This document shows positions 57,950 through 64,000 of a stretch of 64,000 nt of DNA, one piece after another (positions within the stretch are counted from its first letter, which is position 1; each line of letters starts with the position of its first letter). A program made the translations under genes and the position numbers. The notes below the pieces were generated by a model. That model saw nothing but the letters and a program-made list of their open reading frames with translations. It did no database searches and had not been told where the DNA came from. The DNA is from Kineococcus terrestris (GTDB taxonomy: Bacteria; Actinomycetota; Actinomycetes; Actinomycetales; Kineococcaceae), in NCBI RefSeq assembly GCF_041020765.1, contig NZ_JBEUEJ010000001.1; one strand, given 5' to 3'.

Positions 57950-59572
57950 ATGCCTGAGCAGTACCGTTCCTCCCGCCCGTCCTTCGACGGCGACAACCCC
58001 TATGGCGAGCGCCGCGGCGCCCGCTCCTACCGCTCCGACGACCGTCGCGGCGGCGACCGCGGCGGCTACCGCGGGTCCTCCTCCTCCGAGCGCGGCGGCT
58101 ACCGCGGCTCCGGCGGCTCCGGCGGCGGCGCCTACGGCGGCTCCTCCGGCCGCGGCGGCTACCGCGGCAACCGCTCCGGGCCGCCGCGCAGCCCCCGCTC
58201 CTTCGCGCCGTCCCCGACCGAGCAGGCCCTCACCGCGGCCGAGCAGGTCGAGGTCCCCGAGGCGACCTTCGCCGAGCTTGGCCTGCCGGCCGAGCTCGTC
58301 GCCGCGCTGGAGAAGCGCGGGATGACCGCGCCCTTCGCCATCCAGGCGCGCGTGCTGCCCGACGGCATCGCCGGCCGCGACGTGCTGGGCCGCGCCCGCA
58401 CGGGCTCCGGCAAGACGCTGGGCTTCGGCCTGCCGATGCTGGCACGCCTGGCCGCCGGCACCCGCACCCGCATCACCGGCGCCCCCCGCGGCCTGGTGCT
58501 CGTCCCCACCCGCGAGCTGGCGATGCAGGTGGCCGACGCGCTGCGCCCGCTGGGCGACTCCCTGGGCCTGCGGATGGCCGTCGTCGTCGGCGGCGTGCCC
58601 TACGGCCGCCAGATCGCCGCGCTGCAGCGCGGTGTCGACGTCCTCATCGCCACCCCGGGCCGGCTGGTGGACCTCGTCGAGCGCGACGCCGTCTCGCTGG
58701 GCGAGGTGCGCGTCTCCGTCCTCGACGAGGCCGACCACATGGCCGACCTGGGCTTCCTGCCCGGCGTCCGCGCGATCCTCGAGGGCACCCGGCCCGACGG
58801 GCAGCGGATGTTCTTCTCCGCCACCCTCGACCGCGGTGTCGAGGCCCTGGTGAAGGACTTCCTCGTCGACCCGGTCTTCCACGCCGTGCCGGCCGAGCCG
58901 GACTCCGTGGGCAACATGGAGCACCGCGTGTTCGCGCTGCGCCCGCACGACAAGCTGCCGGTCCTCACGGAGATCTCGCAGCGCCCCGCGCGCAGCATCT
59001 TCTTCGTGCGCACCAAGCTGGGCGCGCAGCGCCTGGCCGACCAGCTGCGCGAGGCCGGCGCCCCGGCCGAGGCCATCCACGGCGACCTGCGCCAGGCGCA
59101 GCGCTCCAAGGCCATCGACGCGTTCTCCGCGGGCGAGACCCGCGTCCTCGTCGCCACCGACGTCGCCGCCCGCGGCATCCACGTCGACGACGTGGACCTC
59201 GTCGTGCACGTGGACCCGCCGAACGACCACAAGGACTACCTGCACCGCTCCGGCCGCACCGCGCGCGCCGGCGCCAAGGGCACCGTCCTGGCGATCGCGC
59301 TGCCCGACCAGGTCCGCCGCTACGGCTGGCTGCACCGCGACGCCGGTGTGGACGCCAACGCCGTCGAGCACGTCGCGGCCGGTGACGACACCGTGCGCGC
59401 CGTGGCCGAGTCCGGCGAGCCGGTCGTCGTCAAGCCGCGCACGCGTCCCGAGCGCGACGGCCGCGGCCCGCGCCGCGGCGGCCCCCGCCGCGACGGCGGC
59501 TTCCGCGGCGGTCCCCGCCGCGACGGCGGGTTCCGCGGCGGTCCGCGCCGCGAGAGCGCGCCGCGCGGCTGA
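57950..59572 (+). CDS. DEAD-box RNA helicase with RGG-rich tails
   Basis: The 540-residue helicase has an N-terminal Gly/Arg/Ser-rich tail (about 15-85, repeats like RGGYRG), a helicase core, and a C-terminal tail of RRDGGFRGGP repeats. Core motifs: Q motif TFAELGLPAELVAALEKRG, I ARTGSGKT, Ia VPTRELAMQV, Ib TPGRL, II DEAD (VLDEADHM), III SAT, V VATDVAARGIHVDD and VI HRSGRTARAG. It unwinds RNA, perhaps in ribosome assembly or decay. ATG at 57950 is preferred; an in-frame ATG/TTG-free extension to 57848 runs through the hairpin leader and looks non-coding. Confidence 0.93.
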   Translation: MPEQYRSSRPSFDGDNPYGERRGARSYRSDDRRGGDRGGYRGSSSSERGGYRGSGGSGGGAYGGSSGRGGYRGNRSGPPRSPRSFAPSPTEQALTAAEQVEVPEATFAELGLPAELVAALEKRGMTAPFAIQARVLPDGIAGRDVLGRARTGSGKTLGFGLPMLARLAAGTRTRITGAPRGLVLVPTRELAMQVADALRPLGDSLGLRMAVVVGGVPYGRQIAALQRGVDVLIATPGRLVDLVERDAVSLGEVRVSVLDEADHMADLGFLPGVRAILEGTRPDGQRMFFSATLDRGVEALVKDFLVDPVFHAVPAEPDSVGNMEHRVFALRPHDKLPVLTEISQRPARSIFFVRTKLGAQRLADQLREAGAPAEAIHGDLRQAQRSKAIDAFSAGETRVLVATDVAARGIHVDDVDLVVHVDPPNDHKDYLHRSGRTARAGAKGTVLAIALPDQVRRYGWLHRDAGVDANAVEHVAAGDDTVRAVAESGEPVVVKPRTRPERDGRGPRRGGPRRDGGFRGGPRRDGGFRGGPRRESAPRG

Positions 59573-59599
59573 CCGCTCCCGCAGCACCGCCAGGCTCGA

Positions 59600-59635
59600 C
59601 CGGCCCCCGTCCAGCGTCCGCTGGGCGGGGGCCGG
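59600..59635 (+). terminator. Terminator hairpin after the DEAD-box helicase gene
   Basis: A 16-bp stem (59600-59615 with 59620-59635, one G-T pair) with a GTCC loop is followed by a short T-containing stretch. Confidence 0.75.
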
Positions 59636-59727
59636 TGGGTTCTGGTGCGTGCGGGCCCCGGTGGCGGGGGCGGCGCCGGGTGGTGAGGATGAGGCCCGTC
59701 CGCGCACCCGACACGTCTGGAGGGCAC

Positions 59728-60168
59728 ATGCCCACGCGCACCGCACGCACCGCCTGGAACGGCAGCCTCGAGGAGGGCTCCGGCCAGGTCGAGCTGTCCA
59801 GCTCGAAGGTCGGCACCTACGACGTCTCCTTCCCGAAGCGGGCGGCCGACGAGGCCGGGGGGACGACGAGCCCGGAGGAGCTGATCGCGGCGGCGCACTC
59901 GTCCTGCTACGCGATGCAGCTGTCGGCGCTGCTCGCCGAGGCGGGCGGCACCCCGGAGAGCCTGGAGGTCACCGCCGACGTCTCGCTGGGCCCGGACCCG
60001 GCCGGCGGCTTCCGCCTGACCGGCATCAAGCTCACCGTGCGCGGTGAGGTCGGCGGCCTGGACGCCGACGGCTTCGCGGAGGCCGCGCAGGCGGCCAAGG
60101 AGACCTGCCCGGTCTCCAAGGCCCTCACCGGTGTCGACATCTCGCTGGACGCCTCGCTGGACTCCTGA
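59728..60168 (+). CDS. OsmC/Ohr family peroxiredoxin
   Basis: The 146-residue protein has the two redox cysteines of the family, AAHSSCYAMQLS and KETCPVSKAL, and the SPEELIAAAHSSC signature preceding the first. Members reduce organic hydroperoxides using lipoylated or other thiols. It is OsmC-like rather than Ohr-like from the N-terminus (MPTRTARTAWNGSLEEGSG). ATG at 59728 has CTGGAGGG seven bases upstream. It is monocistronic. Confidence 0.93.
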   Translation: MPTRTARTAWNGSLEEGSGQVELSSSKVGTYDVSFPKRAADEAGGTTSPEELIAAAHSSCYAMQLSALLAEAGGTPESLEVTADVSLGPDPAGGFRLTGIKLTVRGEVGGLDADGFAEAAQAAKETCPVSKALTGVDISLDASLDS

Positions 60169-60185
60169 GGTCCCCGAGACGTCCC

Positions 60186-60229
60186 GCGCGCGAGCGCCCG
60201 GTCCCCGCGGGGGCCGGGCGCTCGCGCGC
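60186..60229. terminator. Bidirectional hairpin between osmC-type and PLP-enzyme genes
   Basis: A perfect 16-bp stem (60186-60201 with 60214-60229) has a 12-base loop that can itself pair. It lies 17 bases after the plus-strand stop and directly next to the minus-strand stop at 60231. Confidence 0.8.
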
Positions 60230-60230
60230 G

Positions 60231-61307
60231 TCAGGCGACCGGCGGGGCCAGCGGGTCCAGGCGGGCGCGGGCCCGGGCGAGGTCCCAGCCGCGCGCGGCC
60301 ACCCACGCGTCGTCGTAGTAGGTGTCCAGGTAGCGGTCGCCGTCGTCGCAGATGAGGGTGACGACGCTGCCCGAGCGGCCCTCGCGGCACATGCGGTCCA
60401 CGAGGTCCAGCGCCACGACGAGGTTCGTGCCGGTCGAGGCGCCGGCGCGCACGCCGATCCGCTCGTGCAGCAGCCGGGTCGCGGCCACCGACTCCTCGTC
60501 GGCCACCGTGACGACCTCGTCGACGACGCCGGGCACGAACGAGGGTTCCACCCGCGGCCGGCCGATGCCCTCGATGCGCGAGCCGGGCCCGGTGACGTCC
60601 CGCGAGCCGGTGCGCCAGGCCCGCGCGAACACCGAGCCCTCCGGGTCGGCGACGGCGAGGCGGGTGGCGTGGCGCTGGTAGCGGCAGTAGCGGCCGATGG
60701 TGGCGCTGGTGCCGCCGGTGCCCGCGCCCACGACGATCCAGGCGGGTTCGGGGTGCCGCTCCAGCGCCATCTGCTCGAAGATCGAGCAGGCGATGTTGTT
60801 GTTGCCGCGCCAGTCGGTGACGGTGGAGGCCTGCCCGAACTGGTCCAGGTAGTGGTGCCCGGGGCGGGCGCCGAGCTCCTCGGCGACCGCGTAGACGGCG
60901 CCGGGGTCGTCGACCAGGTGGACCCGCCCGCCCTGGCGGCGGATCAGCCCGAGCTTGGCCGGGGCCGTGGCGCGGGGCACGACGGCCGTGAACGGCAGGC
61001 CGAGCATCCGCGCGAAGTACGCCTCGGACACGGCCGTGGACCCGCTGGAGGCCTCCACGAGCGTGGTGCCGGGGCCGATGTCGCCGTTGGCCAGGCCGAA
61101 GAGGAACAGCGAGCGCGCCAGGCGGTGCTTCAGCGATCCGGTGGGGTGCGTCGACTCGTCCTTGAGGTACAGGTCCACGCCCCACGCGGGCGGCAGCGGG
61201 AACACCCGCAGGTGGGTGTCGGCGCTGCGGTTGCCGTCGGCCTGCACGAGGCGCACGGCCTCGTGCACCCACGCGCGCGCGTCCGCGCCGGTCGCTGTGC
61301 CGTCCAC
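60231..61307 (-). CDS. PLP-dependent cysteine synthase family protein (Cds1-like L-cysteine desulfhydrase)
   Basis: The 358-residue fold-type II PLP enzyme has the Schiff-base Lys in THPTGSLKHRLARSLF, the Asn/Ser phosphate region VEASSGSTAVSEAYFA (Ser replacing the usual Asn-containing GNTG), the VGAGTGGTSATIGRY glycine loop and a C-terminal TLICDDGDRYLDTYYDD. The closest type I know is Mycobacterium tuberculosis Cds1 (Rv3684), which releases sulfide from cysteine. GTG at 61307 follows TACCGT by six bases. It is monocistronic. Confidence 0.85.
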   Translation of the reverse strand: MDGTATGADARAWVHEAVRLVQADGNRSADTHLRVFPLPPAWGVDLYLKDESTHPTGSLKHRLARSLFLFGLANGDIGPGTTLVEASSGSTAVSEAYFARMLGLPFTAVVPRATAPAKLGLIRRQGGRVHLVDDPGAVYAVAEELGARPGHHYLDQFGQASTVTDWRGNNNIACSIFEQMALERHPEPAWIVVGAGTGGTSATIGRYCRYQRHATRLAVADPEGSVFARAWRTGSRDVTGPGSRIEGIGRPRVEPSFVPGVVDEVVTVADEESVAATRLLHERIGVRAGASTGTNLVVALDLVDRMCREGRSGSVVTLICDDGDRYLDTYYDDAWVAARGWDLARARARLDPLAPPVA

Positions 61308-61313
61308 CCCGCG

Positions 61314-61319
61314 ACGGTA
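61314..61319 (-). promoter_or_regulatory. Leaderless -10 box (TACCGT) of the PLP-enzyme gene
   Basis: TACCGT on the minus strand ends six bases before the GTG at 61307. Confidence 0.5.
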
Positions 61320-61342
61320 GCGGCCCGGAGCGGCGTGGACGG

Positions 61343-61380
61343 CGACGGGCGCCGCCCCCCGCGGGGGACGGCGCCCGTCG
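61343..61380 (-). terminator. Terminator hairpin after catalase
   Basis: A perfect 12-bp outer stem (61343-61354 with 61369-61380) encloses a further C5/G5 stem. It starts 18 bases after the catalase stop and upstream of the next promoter. Confidence 0.75.
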
Positions 61381-61397
61381 ATCGAGCGGGGACCGCG

Positions 61398-63056
61398 TCA
61401 GACGCGCGCGTCGCGCTCGTTCGGCACGGCGTGGGTCATGACCAGCCCGGTGACGTCGCGCGGGCCGTTCTTGCCGAGGTTGGCCAGGCGCTGCAGCTCC
61501 TCCTCGGTCAGGGTCTGCGTCTGCAGCGGCTCCAGGTGGCGGACGTCGTCGGCGGTGATGCCCAGGCCCTCGCCGACGCGGCGGCCGTACTCGTCGTCGG
61601 CCATGAACATGTGCCAGACCATGCGCTCCTGGATGGGGCGGATGCACTGCGACAGCGCGTCGACGAAGTTCGCGACGAGCTCGTCCTTCTCCCAGTCCTC
61701 CGAGAGCTGGAAGCGCTCGCCGGCCTGCTGGTAGTCGTTCGTGCGCGGGATCCGCTTGCGCGTCAGGCGCCCGGAGATGACGGGGCCCTGCTCGTCGTGG
61801 GTGGGGTAGGTGCCCTCGCGCAGGCCGCCGATGATGGACGGCTCGTAGTTCACCGTCGGGTTCTCGCCCCGCCCGTCGACGTGGTACGCCATGGCCCCGT
61901 CGCGCTGGTTGGTGCGGACGGCGGCGTTCTTGGCCTGGTTCACCGGCAGCTGCAGGTAGTTCGGGCCGATGCGGTGGCGCTGGGTGTCGGAGTAGGAGAA
62001 CGTCCGGCCGACGAGCATCTTGTCGTCGGAGAAGTCCAGGCCGTCGACCAGGACGCCGGTGCCGAAGGCGATCTGCTCGCTCTCGGTGAAGAAGTCCACC
62101 GGCTTGCGGTCCAGGACCATCCTCCCGATCGGGGTGAGCGGGAAGACGTTCTCGGGCCACACCTTGGTGTCGTCCAAGGGGTCGAAGTCCAGCTCCGGGT
62201 GCTCCTCGTCGCTCATGACCTGCACGAGCAGCTCCCACTCGGGGTGGTCGCCCGCGTCGATCGCGGCGTACAGGTCGCGGGTGTGCGGGCCGAGGTCCTG
62301 CGCCTGCACGGCGGCCGCGTCGGCGGCGGTCCAGCTCTTCACGCCCTGCTTGGGGTGCCAGTGGTACTTGACCAGTAGCGTCTCGCCCTCGGGGTTCACC
62401 CACTTGTAGGTGTTCACGCCGAAGCCCTGCTGGGTGCGGTAGCTGGCCGGGATGCCGCGCGGGCTGAACACGAGGGTGAACATGTGCAGCGACTCGGGCG
62501 TCTGGCTGGCGAAGTCGAACACCCGGTTGGGCACCTGGCGGTCGAAGGTCACCGGGTCGGGCTTCTGGGAGTGGATGAAGTCCGGGAACTTGATGGCGTC
62601 GCGGATGAAGAAGACGCCCAGGTTGTTGCCGACGAGGTCCCAGTTGCCGTCCTCGGTGTAGAACTTCACCGCGAACCCGCGCGGGTCGCGCAGCGCCTCG
62701 GAGGAGTCCCGGCCGCCGGCCACGGTGGAGAAGCGGACCGCGACGTCGGTGCGCTTGCCCTGCTCCTGGAACAGCTTGGCGCGGGTGAACTTCGAGATCG
62801 GCTCGTCGCCGAAGGTGCCGTAGGCCTCGAAGTACCCGAACGCGGTGGTGCCGCGCGCGTGCACGACGCGCTCGGGGACGCGCTCGCGGTCGAAGTGGCT
62901 GATCTTCTCGAGGAACTGGTAGTTCTCCAGCGTGGCGGGCCCGCGGGCGCCGACGGTGCGCTGGTTCTGGTTGTCGTAGACCGGGTGGCCCTGCCGGTTG
63001 GTCAGGACGGGGCGGTCGTCCCCGGTCGCGGGGGCCTGGCTGGCGACGTCCGTCAT
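61398..63056 (-). CDS. Catalase (monofunctional haem type)
   Basis: The 552-residue enzyme breaks down hydrogen peroxide. The active-site His lies in VPERVVHARGTTAFGYFE, the Asn in DLVGNNLGVFFIRDAIKFP, and the haem-ligand Tyr in GRTFSYSDTQRHRIGPNY. Residues 1-500 are the catalase core and the C-terminal part is the immune-responsive domain. Length fits clade 3 small-subunit catalases plus a short tail. ATG at 63056 overlaps the Fur-type regulator stop (ATGA) and has GAGAGGAAG upstream, so the two are co-translated. Confidence 0.96.
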   Translation of the reverse strand: MTDVASQAPATGDDRPVLTNRQGHPVYDNQNQRTVGARGPATLENYQFLEKISHFDRERVPERVVHARGTTAFGYFEAYGTFGDEPISKFTRAKLFQEQGKRTDVAVRFSTVAGGRDSSEALRDPRGFAVKFYTEDGNWDLVGNNLGVFFIRDAIKFPDFIHSQKPDPVTFDRQVPNRVFDFASQTPESLHMFTLVFSPRGIPASYRTQQGFGVNTYKWVNPEGETLLVKYHWHPKQGVKSWTAADAAAVQAQDLGPHTRDLYAAIDAGDHPEWELLVQVMSDEEHPELDFDPLDDTKVWPENVFPLTPIGRMVLDRKPVDFFTESEQIAFGTGVLVDGLDFSDDKMLVGRTFSYSDTQRHRIGPNYLQLPVNQAKNAAVRTNQRDGAMAYHVDGRGENPTVNYEPSIIGGLREGTYPTHDEQGPVISGRLTRKRIPRTNDYQQAGERFQLSEDWEKDELVANFVDALSQCIRPIQERMVWHMFMADDEYGRRVGEGLGITADDVRHLEPLQTQTLTEEELQRLANLGKNGPRDVTGLVMTHAVPNERDARV

Positions 63057-63607
63057 CGCGCTTCCTCTCGTTCTGCCGTCTCCGCTGCGTCTCCAGCGGC
63101 TGGTCGGGGGGTGGTGGTGGTGGGGGAGCCGGTGGCGGCGCAGTCGGCGCAGCGGCCCCAGAAGACGACCTCGGCCTCGTCGACGGTGAAGCCGGCGGGC
63201 AGGCCGGGTGCGCCGAGGTCCGGCAGCAGGCAGGGTGCGGCGCCGACGGTGCAGTCGACGTCGGCGGTGCGCCCGCACCCGCGGCACACCAGGTGGTGGT
63301 GGTTGTCGCCGACGCGCGCCTCGTAGCGGGCGGGGTGGCCGGCGGGCTCGATGCGGCGGGCCAGGCCCGCGCGGGTCAGGGCGTCCAGGCAGTCGTAGAC
63401 GGCCTGCACGGACACGGCGGGCAGCTCCCGGCGGGCCCGGTCGACGACCTGGGCGACGGCCAGGTGCTCGGCGGTGGCCGCGGCGCCGTCGAGCACGCCG
63501 AGGACGACGGCGCGCGGGCGGGTGGCCCGCAGGCCCCGCGCGCGCAGCCGCTCCTCGGGCGCGCCGGGGGATCCCGGCGCCCCGCGGTCCGCAGCCGTCG
63601 TGGTCAC
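63053..63607 (-). CDS. Fur-family peroxide/iron regulator
   Basis: The 184-residue repressor has a winged helix (RLRARGLRATRPRAVVLGVL, VSVQAVYDCLDALTRAGLAR) and a metal/dimer domain (YEARVGDNHHHLVCRGCGRT) with zinc cysteines in CRGCG and the later WGRCADCA pair. Gene order, coupled directly to catalase, is that of furA-katG or catR-catA pairs in actinobacteria, in which the regulator senses peroxide and represses both. GTG at 63607 follows a -10-like box by six bases. Confidence 0.9.
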   Translation of the reverse strand: MTTTAADRGAPGSPGAPEERLRARGLRATRPRAVVLGVLDGAAATAEHLAVAQVVDRARRELPAVSVQAVYDCLDALTRAGLARRIEPAGHPARYEARVGDNHHHLVCRGCGRTADVDCTVGAAPCLLPDLGAPGLPAGFTVDEAEVVFWGRCADCAATGSPTTTTPRPAAGDAAETAEREEAR

Positions 63608-63611
63608 GGCA

Positions 63612-63642
63612 CCAGTCCACCAGCCAGTCTGGAACCAGTCAA
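63612..63642 (-). promoter_or_regulatory. Promoter and repeated operator candidate of the fur-catalase operon
   Basis: On the minus strand TTGACT (63642-63637) and TGGACT (63619-63614) are 17 bases apart. GACTGG occurs three times across them (plus-strand CCAGTC at 63612, 63624 and 63635), 12 and 11 bases apart. A Fur-type protein bound there would cover the whole promoter. Confidence 0.55.
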
Positions 63643-63691
63643 GACAAGGCGCGGCGGGGGCGCGTCGGGGCGGGTCGCCGGCGCGCCGCGC

Positions 63692-64000
63692 TCAGGGGCG
63701 GCGCCAGTCGCCGGAGCTCAGGTGCGAGCCGGCCATCGGCCCCATCTGCAGCATCCCGCCGTCCACCGCCCACGACTGCCCCGTCACGTAGGAAGCCTCC
63801 GGCGAGCACAGGAAGCCCACGACGGCGGCGATCTCGCGCGCGTCGCCCGGGCGGCCCAGCGGCACCCCCGGGCGCTGCACCCCGTGCGGGTCGACGTCCT
63901 CGTTGCCCGTCATCGGCGTGGCGATCTCCCCGGGCGCCACGGAGTTGACCGTGATGCCGTGCTCGGCCAGCTCGATCGCCGCCGTGCGGGTCAGCAGCCC
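63692..64000 (-). CDS. SDR-family oxidoreductase, C-terminal part
   Basis: The last 102 residues of a short-chain dehydrogenase are visible; the start lies beyond the right edge. LTRTAAIELAEHGITVNSVA, PGEIATPM, IAAVVGFLCSPEASYVTGQS and AVDGGMLQMGP are the typical C-terminal helix, substrate loop and NAD-site closing segment. The usual catalytic Tyr/Lys would lie just outside the window. It is on the same strand as the Fur gene but 84 bases away from it, upstream. The substrate is unknown. Confidence 0.85.
   Translation of the reverse strand, partial: GLLTRTAAIELAEHGITVNSVAPGEIATPMTGNEDVDPHGVQRPGVPLGRPGDAREIAAVVGFLCSPEASYVTGQSWAVDGGMLQMGPMAGSHLSSGDWRRP

Overview
The window reads as chromosome from a very high-GC actinobacterium. 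The evidence is a WhiB regulator, paired F420 biosynthesis genes, DUF3499, RDD and SpoIIM proteins, Tat and lipoprotein signals, and GTG starts with 4-base stop/start overlaps almost everywhere. A Kineococcus-like (Kineosporiales) host is a guess from general character only. Coding density is high. No stretch over 300 bases lacks a gene, and I saw no tRNA, rRNA, CRISPR array, transposase or phage gene.

Layout. 1-5036: end of an unknown gene, a methyltransferase on the minus strand, then a three-gene glycoconjugate operon (GT2, a GT4-methyltransferase fusion, a flippase-like membrane protein). 5169-10732: a complete dipeptide/oligopeptide ABC importer operon, closed by a 16-bp hairpin. 10794-15577 (minus): GH10 xylanase with a clear promoter and operator, a LacI-type regulator, then a Tat-exported flavin amine oxidase and an exported Rid-family protein. 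15767-17640: AlkA-like glycosylase and a pyruvyltransferase-like protein. 17756-24954: the classical actinobacterial neighbourhood of cofE/cofD, whiB, metallopeptidase-like protein, DUF3499, Zn-ribbon protein, manB, Trm112 and SIS protein.

24965-34330 is an accessory block in the place where related actinobacteria keep manA. Seven minus-strand genes encode a GAF/degenerate-GGDEF protein, an exosortase-family protein with a Cys-Arg-His triad, a membrane GT2, a secreted protein with an exosortase-like C-terminal tail, a UDP-GlcNAc 2-epimerase, a septum-formation-type lipoprotein and a polytopic membrane protein. A histidine-kinase-like protein lacking its phospho-acceptor His is divergent to them. 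I regard this as the best candidate for an undescribed system: a compact actinobacterial exosortase/glycan surface-anchoring locus.

34456-38020: ahcY, RDD protein and SpoIIM protein, back in conserved order. 38162-46920: a seven-gene operon (three glycosyltransferases, an ABC exporter, two APH-type kinases, a DUF2993 protein) behind three exactly 11-base-spaced direct repeats. This is a second candidate system, perhaps making and exporting a phosphorylated glycoside. 46968-48562: aldo/keto reductase and a DUF4383 protein. 48641-51763: TPP riboswitch and thiM-thiE-thiD-tenA. 51880-57718: an acyltransferase-3/serine-hydrolase fusion and ackA-pta. 57788-60168: DEAD-box helicase with a structured leader, and OsmC. 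60231-64000 (minus): Cds1-like PLP enzyme, a Fur-type regulator with catalase, and the end of an SDR gene.

Recurring signals. Many single genes have a TANNNT-like -10 box six or seven bases before the start codon, which suggests leaderless mRNAs. Most gene ends carry long GC hairpins. A 42-44 base palindromic repeat occurs twice, each time just after a stop codon.
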